64,000 nt of DNA from Rhodococcus koreensis (lineage in GTDB: Bacteria > Actinomycetota > Actinomycetes > Mycobacteriales > Mycobacteriaceae), in contig NZ_FNSV01000005.1 of the NCBI RefSeq assembly GCF_900105905.1, positions 5,394,001 to 5,458,000 on the forward strand, written 5' to 3'. The stretch's first letter is position 1, and every line of letters begins with the position of its first letter. Of this stretch, positions 1 to 7,857 are shown piece after piece. The notes beneath the pieces are model-generated. The model was given only the letters and a program-made list of their open reading frames with translations. It did not search any database and was not told the origin of the DNA. The position numbers were made by a program, and so were the translations under genes.

Positions 1-90
1 GCTGGAACAGGACGACAGGGTCAACGCCAGCAGGGCGGTGAGCAGTAACGCCACCACCACACGGATCTTCGCTCCGACGGAAGAAAACAT
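1..90 (-). CDS. Lipoprotein, N-terminal fragment
   Basis: The first 30 codons of a leftward gene that continues beyond the window edge. The translation opens with basic residues (AKIR), then a hydrophobic core (VVVALLLTALLALTL), then the lipobox LSSC with Cys28. That is a type II signal peptide, so the mature protein should be a diacylglyceryl-anchored envelope lipoprotein. The function cannot be read from this fragment. It diverges from the TetR gene, and the 134-bp gap between them holds two palindromic operators, so the two genes may share regulation. Confidence 0.7.
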   Translation of the reverse strand, partial: MFSSVGAKIRVVVALLLTALLALTLSSCSS

Positions 91-163
91 GGTGAGCAGC
101 GTAACCCTGGCAGGCGGGTTTTCCGGGCTCGGAGGACGCCTCGGGCGACGCCCGTCACTCTCC

Positions 164-182
164 TTGTTTGTCATACAAACAA
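164..182. promoter_or_regulatory. Palindromic operator 1 (probable TetR site)
   Basis: TTGTTTGTCATACAAACAA is a perfect 8-3-8 inverted repeat lying 43 bp before the TetR start. A near-identical copy follows 29 bp downstream, centre to centre. Its size and position suit a TetR-family dimer acting in autoregulation. Assignment to the adjacent regulator is inference. Confidence 0.72.
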
Positions 183-192
183 AGAGAAGTTA

Positions 193-211
193 TTGTTTGT
201 CGTACAAACAA
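193..211. promoter_or_regulatory. Palindromic operator 2 (probable TetR site)
   Basis: TTGTTTGTCGTACAAACAA is the second 8-3-8 inverted repeat and differs from the first only in the central triplet. It ends 13 bp before the TetR ATG and just before the GGAG ribosome-binding site, so bound repressor would block this promoter. Confidence 0.72.
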
Positions 212-224
212 CTTGGAGGCAGCC

Positions 225-860
225 ATGGCGTCGCAGACGGGCCGAGCAGCGCGCGCAACCCGGGAGTCCGGTCGGCAGACCCGCGACGCCCTGTTCACCG
301 CCGCCACCGAACTCTTCCTCGAACACGGCGACGGCGTCGCGATCACCCAGATCTGTGCCGCCGCCGGGGCCCACCCCAACCAGGTGACCTATTACTACGG
401 GTCCAAGGAACGGCTCTTCGTCGAGGTGGCCTGCGCTGCCGTGCTGCGCGCCGGCAAGCGGGCCGAGGACGACGCCGCCACCGCGGAGACCGTCGGCGAC
501 TACACGGAGAAACTCGTCGGCTCCCTGCTCGGACCGGGCGCGCCCAGCGTCGAACTGTTCGTCGAAGCGATGCTCATGACGGGCCGCCGCGGCGAACTCC
601 GCGACCTCATCACCGACACCCTCCGCACCCTGCACTCCTCGGGCGAGGACGCGCTCATCCGCACCCTGATGCGCACCGGGTGGCAACTGCGCGCCGGCAT
701 CGACGTGGAGGCGAAGGCATTCTGGTCGGCGATCTTCGGACTGGTGATCCAGAAGACCGCCACCGGCGAGAGCTTCGGCTATTCGCTCGAGGAGGCCGTC
801 GCCGTCATCTTCGCGAACCTGCAGATTCCCGAGACCGTCCTCAACACCTCCATCGACTGA
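225..860 (+). CDS. TetR/AcrR family transcriptional regulator
   Basis: A 211-residue DNA-binding repressor. The start is the ATG preceded by GGAGGCAGCC. An earlier in-frame ATG at 168 lies inside operator 1 and is rejected. The N-terminal TetR helix-turn-helix is clear: RDALFTAATELFLEHG, then ITQICAAAGAHPNQVTYYYG and SKERLF. The C-terminal half is the variable ligand-binding domain. The gene is followed after 20 bp by an acyl-CoA ligase and then an acyl-CoA dehydrogenase, so an acyl-CoA or fatty-acid-like effector is plausible. Two matching palindromes upstream are the likely operators for the regulator and the operon. Confidence 0.9.
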   Translation: MASQTGRAARATRESGRQTRDALFTAATELFLEHGDGVAITQICAAAGAHPNQVTYYYGSKERLFVEVACAAVLRAGKRAEDDAATAETVGDYTEKLVGSLLGPGAPSVELFVEAMLMTGRRGELRDLITDTLRTLHSSGEDALIRTLMRTGWQLRAGIDVEAKAFWSAIFGLVIQKTATGESFGYSLEEAVAVIFANLQIPETVLNTSID

Positions 861-880
861 CCCCCTCTTCAAGGAGTGCG

Positions 881-2386
881 ATGAACATCGTTCGCGTATT
901 CGACAGCAACGTCCGGAAGACGCCCGACAAGGCGTTTCTCCACTTCCAGGGCCGGAACCATACGTATGGTTCCGTGCAGGACGGCAGCCGTCACGCCGCG
1001 GCACTCCTGCGGAAACTGGGGGTCGGGCGCGGTGACCGCGTCGCCCTCATGTGCTTCAACACCCCCGGCTTCGTCTACGCCATGCTCGGCGCCTGGCGCA
1101 TCGGGGCGGTGGTGGTGCCCGTCAACCACAAGATGCAGGCGCCCGAGGTCGACTACATCCTGCGGCACGCGCACGTGACGGTGTGCGTCTTCGACGGCGA
1201 ACTCGCGCCCGTGATCGAGCGGTTGCAGACGCCGGTGGTGCTGCTGTCCACCGACACCGCGGTGGACGGGTGCACCTTCTTCGACGACGCGATCGCGGAC
1301 CTCGACCCGATCGACGGCATCGACGTCGACGAGAACGACCCGGCCGAAATCCTCTACACATCCGGCACCACCGGCGCACCCAAGGGCTGCGTCCACAGCC
1401 ACCGCAACGTGGTGCGCGTCGCGACCACGGCGGCGCTCGGCCTGTCCGTCACCCGCGACGAGCGGTTGCTGATGGCCGTCCCGATCTGGCATGCGTCCCC
1501 GCTCAACAACTGGCTGATGGCCACGCTGTACATGGGCGGCACCGTGGTGCTCCTGCGCGAGTACCACCCCGTCCATTTCCTGGAAGCGGTTCAGCAGCAA
1601 CGCATCACATTGTGCTTCGGGCCGCCGGTCATCTACACGAAGGCGCTGAACGCGGTCCCGGATTTCGCCGACTACGACCTGTCGAGTGTCCGGGCCTGGC
1701 TGTACGGCGGCGGGCCGATCGGCGCGGACGTGGCCCGCAGGCTCGTCGAGTCGTACCGGACCACCCGCTTCTACCAGGTGTACGGGATGACCGAGACCGG
1801 TCCCGTGGGGGCCGTTCTGTATCCGGAGGAGCAGCTCGCGAAGGCCGGCTCCATCGGCCGGGCGGCGCTCGCCGGCGTCGACATGCGCCTGGCCGGCCCC
1901 GACGGCGCCGACGTGCCTGCCGGGGGGATCGGCGAGATCTGGCTGCGCACCGACACCGTGATGCAGGGCTACCTCGACGACCCCGACGCCACCGCGGCCG
2001 TGTTCGCCGACGGCGGCTGGTACCGCACCGGCGATCTCGCCCGCAAAGACGACGACGGCTATCTCTTCATCGTCGACCGCGCGAAAGACATGATCATCAC
2101 CGGCGGCGAGAACGTCTATTCCAAGGAAGTGGAGGACGCCATCTCCGGCCACCCCGACGTCGTCGACGTCGCCGTCGTGGGGCGCCCGCACCCGGAGTGG
2201 GGCGAGACCGTCGTCGCGCACGTCGTGTGGCGCGAAGCGGATGTCGTGGGAGCCGACGACCTCCGCGACTATCTGTCGGACAAGCTGGCGCGCTACAAGA
2301 TTCCCCGCGACTACGTGTTCGCCACCGTGCTGCCCCGCACTCCCACCGGCAAGATTCAGAAGCACCTGATCCGCACCGCGAGCTGA
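881..2386 (+). CDS. AMP-forming acyl-CoA synthetase (ligase)
   Basis: A 501-residue ANL-superfamily enzyme that would activate a carboxylic acid to its acyl-CoA through an acyl-adenylate. The start ATG follows AAGGAG. Motifs in order are the P-loop YTSGTTGAPKG (about residues 158-168), YGMTETG (about 301), the hinge motif YRTGDLA (about 381) and the C-terminal catalytic lysine in PTGKIQK. Length is normal for medium/long-chain or aromatic acid ligases. It lies between the TetR gene and an AidB-like dehydrogenase with short gaps, which suggests one operon for degrading a carboxylic acid. The substrate cannot be read from sequence. Confidence 0.92.
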   Translation: MNIVRVFDSNVRKTPDKAFLHFQGRNHTYGSVQDGSRHAAALLRKLGVGRGDRVALMCFNTPGFVYAMLGAWRIGAVVVPVNHKMQAPEVDYILRHAHVTVCVFDGELAPVIERLQTPVVLLSTDTAVDGCTFFDDAIADLDPIDGIDVDENDPAEILYTSGTTGAPKGCVHSHRNVVRVATTAALGLSVTRDERLLMAVPIWHASPLNNWLMATLYMGGTVVLLREYHPVHFLEAVQQQRITLCFGPPVIYTKALNAVPDFADYDLSSVRAWLYGGGPIGADVARRLVESYRTTRFYQVYGMTETGPVGAVLYPEEQLAKAGSIGRAALAGVDMRLAGPDGADVPAGGIGEIWLRTDTVMQGYLDDPDATAAVFADGGWYRTGDLARKDDDGYLFIVDRAKDMIITGGENVYSKEVEDAISGHPDVVDVAVVGRPHPEWGETVVAHVVWREADVVGADDLRDYLSDKLARYKIPRDYVFATVLPRTPTGKIQKHLIRTAS

Positions 2387-2404
2387 CTCACGAAAGACAC
2401 TGCC

Positions 2405-4096
2405 ATGACTACCTTTTCCGAAACGAATGTCACCCATCCCGCGCCCCACCGGACGCACACCGTGCTCAACCAGTCGGTGCCCCGCACCGACGTCAACGAG
2501 TTCACGCTCGACACCGTGCTGTCCGAGGGCGTGCGCCGCCACGACGCCGACTGGGCCACTGCGGAACTCACCGACATCGGTGAGCTCGTCGGCAGCGCCA
2601 CGTTCCAGCACGACGCCGAACTCGCCAACACGATCATCCCCGAACTGAAGACGTTCGACCGCTGGGGCAACCGGATCGACGAGGTCGAGTACCATCCGTC
2701 CTACCACCGGATCATCTCCGCGGCCGTCGCACACGGCGCGCACACCTCCGCGTGGGCCGATCCGAAACCCGGCGCGAACGTCGCTCGCGCAGCCGCATTC
2801 ATGCTGTTCGCGCAGATCGAGCCGGGCCACTCCTGCCCGATCTCGATGACCAACGCCGTCATCCCCTCCCTCGAACTGCAACCCAACGTCGCCGCGATCT
2901 GGAAGCCGCGCGCCCTGTCCCGCAGCTATACCCCGGAACTCGACGCACCGGGCAAGGCGTCCGCGATCTTCGGCATGTCGATGACGGAGAAGCAGGGCGG
3001 CTCCGACGTCCGCGCCAACACCACCGTCGCGAAACCCGCGGGTCGCGGCGGTCCCGGCGCCGACTACCTTCTCACCGGTCACAAGTGGTTCTGCTCCGCG
3101 CCGATGTCCGACGCGTTCCTCGTACTCGCACAGTCGGAAGGTGAAGGCGGCGAAGGACTGTCGTGCTTCCTGCTGCCGCGCATCCTCCCGGACGGCACCC
3201 GCAATATCTTCCGCATCCAGCGGCTGAAGAACAAGCTCGGCAACAAGTCCAATGCGTCGTCCGAGATCGAACTCGACGGCACGGTCGGCGTCATGGTCGG
3301 CGAACCGGGGCGCGGCGTCCGCACCATCATCGAGATGGTCGCGCGCACCCGGCTCGACTGCGTGCTCGGCAGCGCGTCGGGGATGCGGCAGTCCGTCGCC
3401 GAGGCCGTGTGGCACGCCCGGCACCGCTCGGCGTTCGGGAAGGTCCTGGCCGACCAGCCCGCCATGACGTCGGTGCTCGCCGACCTCGCGCTCGAGTCCG
3501 AGGCCGCCACCGTCACCGCCCTGCGGCTCGCCCGCGCCCACGACGAGGACGCGAGTGAGCAGGAGCGCAGCTTCCGCCGTCTCGCGACCGCCGTCGCGAA
3601 GTACTGGATCTGCAAGCGCGGCCCGCACCACGCCTACGAGGCGCTGGAATGCCTGGGCGGCAACGGGTACACCGAAGACTTCCCGCTCGCCCGCCGCTAC
3701 CGCGAACAGCCCGTCATGGCCGTCTGGGAGGGGTCGGGGAACGTCATCGCCCTCGACGTCCTGCGCGCGATGACCCGCGAACCCGACAGCGTCGCCGCGT
3801 TCGACGCCGAGGTGAACCTGGCCCGCGGCGCCAACACCGTGCTGGACGCGCACCTCGACCGGGTCCGGCGTCAGCTCGGCGAACTCGCCGGACTCGACCC
3901 CGCCGACGCCCAACGTCGTGCCCGCACCGTCGTCGAATCGATGGCCCTCGCCCTGCAGGCGTCGCTGCTCACCCGGTTCTCACCTGGCGCCGTCGCGGAC
4001 GCGTTCGTCGACGCCCGCCTCGGCCCCGACCGCAGCCACGAATACGGCACCCTCGCCCCGGCCGCCGACCTGCAGGCGATCCTCAGCCGGGCGTAG
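2405..4096 (+). CDS. Acyl-CoA dehydrogenase, AidB-like
   Basis: A 563-residue flavoprotein of the acyl-CoA dehydrogenase superfamily. Length and motifs match the AidB branch (about 540-560 aa) rather than standard 380-aa dehydrogenases: FGMSMTEKQGGSDVRANTT in the middle domain, HKWFCSAPMSDAFLVLA, and the C-terminal LGGNGYTEDFPLARRYRE followed by WEGSGNV. The E. coli AidB protects DNA from alkylation and has isovaleryl-CoA dehydrogenase activity. Here the operon context with an acyl-CoA ligase favours a metabolic role. The stop codon is immediately followed by a copy of the palindromic repeat and overlaps the end of the convergent exporter gene by 14 bp. Confidence 0.88.
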   Translation: MTTFSETNVTHPAPHRTHTVLNQSVPRTDVNEFTLDTVLSEGVRRHDADWATAELTDIGELVGSATFQHDAELANTIIPELKTFDRWGNRIDEVEYHPSYHRIISAAVAHGAHTSAWADPKPGANVARAAAFMLFAQIEPGHSCPISMTNAVIPSLELQPNVAAIWKPRALSRSYTPELDAPGKASAIFGMSMTEKQGGSDVRANTTVAKPAGRGGPGADYLLTGHKWFCSAPMSDAFLVLAQSEGEGGEGLSCFLLPRILPDGTRNIFRIQRLKNKLGNKSNASSEIELDGTVGVMVGEPGRGVRTIIEMVARTRLDCVLGSASGMRQSVAEAVWHARHRSAFGKVLADQPAMTSVLADLALESEAATVTALRLARAHDEDASEQERSFRRLATAVAKYWICKRGPHHAYEALECLGGNGYTEDFPLARRYREQPVMAVWEGSGNVIALDVLRAMTREPDSVAAFDAEVNLARGANTVLDAHLDRVRRQLGELAGLDPADAQRRARTVVESMALALQASLLTRFSPGAVADAFVDARLGPDRSHEYGTLAPAADLQAILSRA

Positions 4097-5039
4097 GCGG
4101 CTCCGCCACCCGTGCGCCTTTTTGGTAGCTGGAACAACCAGAAGGGCGCACGGGCGCGAAGCGCACCCGGACGGCGGTCCCCGCGCAGACGATCACGGCC
4201 ACGCCGCCGACGACGGTGGCCCAGGTGATTTGTTCACCCAGCAGCAGGGCCGCCCAGGAGATGGTCAATACGGGTTGGACCAGCTGGACTTGGCTGACCT
4301 GCGCCATCGGCCCGATCGCGAGCCCGCGATACCAGGCGAAGAAGCCGAGGTACATGCTCACCACGCCCAGGTACGCGAATGCCGCCCACTCGGTCGGTGA
4401 GCCGGTCGGCGGCTGCCGGATCGCCGAAACGACTGTCAGGACGACCATCAGCGGCGCGGCGACCACCAGAGCCCAGGATATCGTCTGCCATGCACCGAGT
4501 TCGCGGGCGAGGAGGCCGCCCTCGGCGTATCCGATCGCGGCAGCGATGACGGCGCCGAACAGCAATAGATCCGCCCAGTGCAACCGACCGGCCCCGCCGC
4601 CCTGCAGGGATGCGAACACGACACACACCAGGGCGCCCACCCCGGCCATGATCCAAAACGACAGCGGCGGAAGCTCTTTGCCTCGGACGACGGCCGCGAC
4701 CGCCGTCGCCGCAGGCAGCAGCGCGATGACGACGGCACTGTGAATGGCAGGCGCGGTCGTCAGGGCGAAGGACGTGAGAAACGGAAAGCCGACGACGACT
4801 CCACCCCCCACTACGGCAAGACGCGCCCACTGCGCACCCTGCGGCAAGCGCTGCCGGGTCAGGGTCAGAGCCGCCGCCGCGAGGAACGCCGCGAGCACTG
4901 CCCTGCCCGATCCGATGAACAGCGGCGACAGCCCGCCCACCGCCACCCGAGTGAACGGCACCGTGAACGAGAACGCAGCCACCCCGAGCAGGCCCCACCC
5001 CAGACCGGCACGAGAAGGCGATATCACTGTTGGGCGCAT
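4083..5039 (-). CDS. EamA/DMT-family transporter
   Basis: A 318-residue inner-membrane protein with about ten hydrophobic helices in two EamA repeats, for example GVAAFSFTVPFTRVAVGGLS near the N-terminus and AFAYLGVVSMYLGFFAWYRG in the second half. Drug/metabolite transporters export amino acids, vitamins or toxic metabolites. The chosen start MRPTVISP lies 25 bp from the divergent MocR gene, a pairing common for exporters controlled by PLP-dependent regulators. Its last ~26 residues (from about RFAPVRPSG) are encoded by the palindromic repeat and look unlike a natural DMT tail, so the element has probably extended the reading frame. Confidence 0.85.
   Translation of the reverse strand: MRPTVISPSRAGLGWGLLGVAAFSFTVPFTRVAVGGLSPLFIGSGRAVLAAFLAAAALTLTRQRLPQGAQWARLAVVGGGVVVGFPFLTSFALTTAPAIHSAVVIALLPAATAVAAVVRGKELPPLSFWIMAGVGALVCVVFASLQGGGAGRLHWADLLLFGAVIAAAIGYAEGGLLARELGAWQTISWALVVAAPLMVVLTVVSAIRQPPTGSPTEWAAFAYLGVVSMYLGFFAWYRGLAIGPMAQVSQVQLVQPVLTISWAALLLGEQITWATVVGGVAVIVCAGTAVRVRFAPVRPSGCSSYQKGARVAEPPTPG
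4097..4164. repeat. Palindromic intergenic repeat, copy 1
   Basis: Begins on the base after the aidB-like TAG stop. Layout: small hairpin GCGGCTCCGCC, central hairpin with arms GTGCGCCTTTTTGGT and ACCAGAAGGGCGCAC, then small hairpin GCGCGAAGCGC. The same plan recurs near 6475, 14098, 19677 and 46492. Here the convergent exporter gene reads through it and ends at 4083. A bidirectional terminator role is inferred. Confidence 0.85.
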
Positions 5040-5042
5040 TTG

Positions 5043-5054
5043 AGTAGCGCTACT
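5043..5054. promoter_or_regulatory. Shared divergent promoter/operator of exporter and MocR genes
   Basis: AGTAGCGCTACT is a perfect 12-bp palindrome in the 25-bp gap between two divergent starts. TACTAT at 5051-5056 is a good -10 element 8 bp before the MocR ATG, implying a leaderless mRNA. The palindrome overlaps that -10 and probably binds MocR. Confidence 0.6.
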
Positions 5055-5064
5055 ATCTACCGTC

Positions 5065-6474
5065 ATGGTCAACGATAGCAGTACGCGCATCGTCGCGGCA
5101 CTGGGCAAGTGGATCGGCCAGGCGCCACCCGGGGCGCGGCTCCCATCTACCCGTGCGCTGGTCGCCGAATACGCGGCAAGTCCGGTGACCGTGCAGAAGG
5201 CCCTGCGCACCCTCACCGCGCAGGGGCTGATCGAGAGCAGGCCCGGCGTCGGCACGTTCGTTCGCGCCGTTCGGACGGCACGGCCGCTCGACTACGGATG
5301 GCAGACTGCTGCTCTCCGATCCCCGCAGAGCCGCCTGCCGTCGTCGTCGACTCCGATGCGCCGGGCCCCCAACGATGCGATCGCGTTGCACGCCGGCTAT
5401 CCGGATCGCGAACTCCTACCGGAGCGCCTGATCCGATCCGCGCTGACCCGGGTCGCGCGCAGCGACGCCGCGCTGTCGCCCTCTCCCGCCGCGGGCCTAC
5501 CGGAGCTGCAGTCGTGGTTCGCCAATGAGCTCGGCCGCTCGACACCGGTCGGCGTCACGCCGCCCACGGCGAGCGACGTCATCGTGTTGCCGGGAAGTCA
5601 GAGCGGGCTCAGCTCGGTTTTCCGGGCCCTGGTTCCGGTCGGGCAGCCGTTGCTACTGGAGTCGCCCACGTACTGGGGGGCGATCCTGGCCGCGGCCCAG
5701 GCGGGAGTGCGCGTCGTTCCCGTCCCCAGCGGACCCGACGGTCCCGACCCGGACGAGCTGGCCCGAGCGTTCGAGGAGACCGGCGCGCGGGTGTTCTACG
5801 CTCAACCGAACTATGCCAACCCCACCGGTGCGCAATGGTCGAACCAGTTGTCCGAGAACATCGTGGAGGTGGTCCGGGCACACGGGGCCTTCCTCGTCGA
5901 AGACGACTGGGCCCACGATTTCGGGATCGACACCGACTCCAGTCCCGTTGCCGCGCACGACGACGCCGGCCACGTGATCTACCTCCGCTCGCTGACCAAG
6001 AGCGTGTCACCGTCCATCCGCATCGCCGCGGTCATCGCCCGCGGACCGGCCGGGGACCGCATCCTCGCCGACCGCGGCGCCGCGTCGATGTTTGTCAGCG
6101 GACTCCTCCAGGCCGCGGCACTCGACGTCGTCACCCAGCCCGGATGGCAGACCCACCTGCGCAATCTCCGGCACCAACTCCGAGCACGCCGCGACCTGCT
6201 CGTCACCAGCCTCCGCGAGCACGTCCCGAGCGCCCACCTCACCACCGTCCCCAAAGGCGGACTCAACCTCTGGGTGCGCCTGCCCGACGCAACGAACCTC
6301 CCGAAACTCGTCGCAGACTGCGAAGCCTCGGGAGTGCTCATCGCCGCCGGCGCCGAGTGGTTCCCCGCCGAACCCGCCGGGCCGTTCATCCGGCTCAACT
6401 ACTCCGGCACCAACCCCGGCGCCTTCCCCGAGGGCGCACGTGTGATCGGCGACAAACTCGCCCGCAACACCTGA
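5065..6474 (+). CDS. MocR-type GntR/aminotransferase fusion regulator
   Basis: A 469-residue transcription factor with an N-terminal winged-helix GntR domain (ARLPSTRALVAEYAASPVTVQKALRTL, about residues 25-55) fused to a fold-type I aminotransferase-like domain. In the second domain FYAQPNYANPTGAQWS and the PLP-lysine region YLRSLTKSVSPSIRIA are visible, so PLP is probably bound. MocR proteins sense PLP or amino-acid-derived ligands and usually control a divergent neighbour. Here that neighbour is the EamA exporter 25 bp away. Its ATG probably lies at the transcription start. Its stop is directly followed by repeat copy 2. Confidence 0.9.
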   Translation: MVNDSSTRIVAALGKWIGQAPPGARLPSTRALVAEYAASPVTVQKALRTLTAQGLIESRPGVGTFVRAVRTARPLDYGWQTAALRSPQSRLPSSSTPMRRAPNDAIALHAGYPDRELLPERLIRSALTRVARSDAALSPSPAAGLPELQSWFANELGRSTPVGVTPPTASDVIVLPGSQSGLSSVFRALVPVGQPLLLESPTYWGAILAAAQAGVRVVPVPSGPDGPDPDELARAFEETGARVFYAQPNYANPTGAQWSNQLSENIVEVVRAHGAFLVEDDWAHDFGIDTDSSPVAAHDDAGHVIYLRSLTKSVSPSIRIAAVIARGPAGDRILADRGAASMFVSGLLQAAALDVVTQPGWQTHLRNLRHQLRARRDLLVTSLREHVPSAHLTTVPKGGLNLWVRLPDATNLPKLVADCEASGVLIAAGAEWFPAEPAGPFIRLNYSGTNPGAFPEGARVIGDKLARNT

Positions 6475-6543
6475 GGCGGCTCCGCCACCCGTGCGCCTTT
6501 TTGGTAGCTGGGACAACCAGAAAGGCGCACAAGCCCGGAGGGC
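6475..6543. repeat. Palindromic intergenic repeat, copy 2
   Basis: Fills the entire 69-bp gap between the convergent stop codons of the MocR gene (6474) and the PucR gene (6544). It carries the same GGCGGCTCCGCC hairpin and the central GTGCGCCTTTTTGGT / ACCAGAAAGGCGCAC hairpin. The right-hand small hairpin is diverged (AAGCCCGGAGGGC). Confidence 0.85.
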
Positions 6544-7857
6544 CTACCGCAGCACCGTCGGGCCCAGGAACTCGCACACCTGCAGGGCCAGTGCGAGATC
6601 CAGCTTGCTGTGCGTGCCGGTGGCCGGGTCGCCGAGTGCCTTGGTGATGCGGTATTTGACGGTGTTGCGGTGCAGGTTCATCTGCTGCGCGGTGTGGAGG
6701 TGGCTCTCGCCGGTCGCGAAGTAGGTGCTCAGCGTGGCCCGCAAGGTCGCGGCCTGGTCGGTGTTCTCCGCGAGCGGGCCGAGGACCTCCCACACCCACG
6801 CCCGGGTGGAGTCCAGGTTCTCGGCGAGGAGGGACACGACGGCGACGCCGCGGTCGCCGAAACCGACGATCGGCCGGACCTGGGTGTGGGGCACGGTGGC
6901 GACGGAGTAGGCGGCCCGCGCCTGTTCGTGCGACCGCCGGAATCCGGCGACCCCGGGCGCGGGCAGGCCGATCGCGGTCCGGATGCCCGGTTTCGACGGC
7001 AGGGCGGCGGCGAGTTCGGTGGTGTCGAGAGCGGGCTTGCGGCGACCGAAAGGGAGCCAGGCCCAGAGGGTTCGGCGGTCGATGGCGGTGACGATGGGCG
7101 CGGAGTCGGTGGCGAGGTGACGGGCGAGGTCGCGCACGTAGTGGTCGAGCGCGTTGAGGCTCGCCTCGGTGTCGGCTCCGGTGGACCACAGGATCATCGC
7201 GACGTGCGTCTGGTCGAGCCGGTACTGCGTCTCGGCCTCGAACGCGGACCCGTCGTTCCCGGTCCCGGTGAGGAGGGTGTGGATGGTCGACGAGTGCACG
7301 TTGCCGCGGGCACCCAGCCACCGCCGCCGTTCCTGCTCGTAGGCGTCGAACACGTACAGCGTGATCCAGTCGATGTAGCTGTACACGACCTCCGAGATAT
7401 GTTTGAGCACCGCGAGAGTCAGCGGTCCGGGCAGGTCGAGGGCGCTGACCTCGTCGTAGCAGATCTTCATCAGATCGTCCTGACCCATGTGATACGCGCG
7501 CACCAGCGAGTTCGACGTCACGTCCCGTTGCGCCAACCGCAGCGCGTACTCCACGGCGGCGGTGGTGGGCTGGAGATGGTCGACGGGAATGTCGTTGGCC
7601 AGGACGTGGACGATCGTCGAGACGTTGCCGTGCACACTGGCCTCGAGCAGTTCGACGAGCTGCGGGTCCTCGTCGAGTTGGTCGATCTCGTGCGCGAGCA
7701 GCGCGCTCATCGCGTGGGTGATCTCCGCCTGCCGCGCATCGAGTTTCCGTGCGATGCCGGCCACGATGTCGAGGACCTCGGTCTCCGCCATCGCCGGCAC
7801 CCGCGCCATCCGGCGACGGGCACCGGCGCGGCGGTCGCCGGGGGCGGGACTGCTCAC
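6544..7857 (-). CDS. PucR/CdaR-family transcriptional regulator
   Basis: A 437-residue regulator starting at a GTG that overlaps the upstream oxidoreductase stop (GTGA). It carries a central GGDEF-like PucR region and the C-terminal PucR helix-turn-helix HLHTAQQMNLHRNTVKYRI (about residues 390-410), the typical architecture. It is the last gene of a four-gene operon with an acyl-CoA ligase, a DUF3556 protein and an FAD oxidoreductase, so it probably senses a substrate or product of that pathway. Its stop codon abuts repeat copy 2. Confidence 0.88.
   Translation of the reverse strand: MSSPAPGDRRAGARRRMARVPAMAETEVLDIVAGIARKLDARQAEITHAMSALLAHEIDQLDEDPQLVELLEASVHGNVSTIVHVLANDIPVDHLQPTTAAVEYALRLAQRDVTSNSLVRAYHMGQDDLMKICYDEVSALDLPGPLTLAVLKHISEVVYSYIDWITLYVFDAYEQERRRWLGARGNVHSSTIHTLLTGTGNDGSAFEAETQYRLDQTHVAMILWSTGADTEASLNALDHYVRDLARHLATDSAPIVTAIDRRTLWAWLPFGRRKPALDTTELAAALPSKPGIRTAIGLPAPGVAGFRRSHEQARAAYSVATVPHTQVRPIVGFGDRGVAVVSLLAENLDSTRAWVWEVLGPLAENTDQAATLRATLSTYFATGESHLHTAQQMNLHRNTVKYRITKALGDPATGTHSKLDLALALQVCEFLGPTVLR

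Noticed and set aside
869..3913. Very long open frame (1014 codons) on the minus strand
   Set aside because: Antisense shadow of the acyl-CoA ligase and AidB-like genes produced by high GC; low-complexity Arg/Gly/Val translation without domains.
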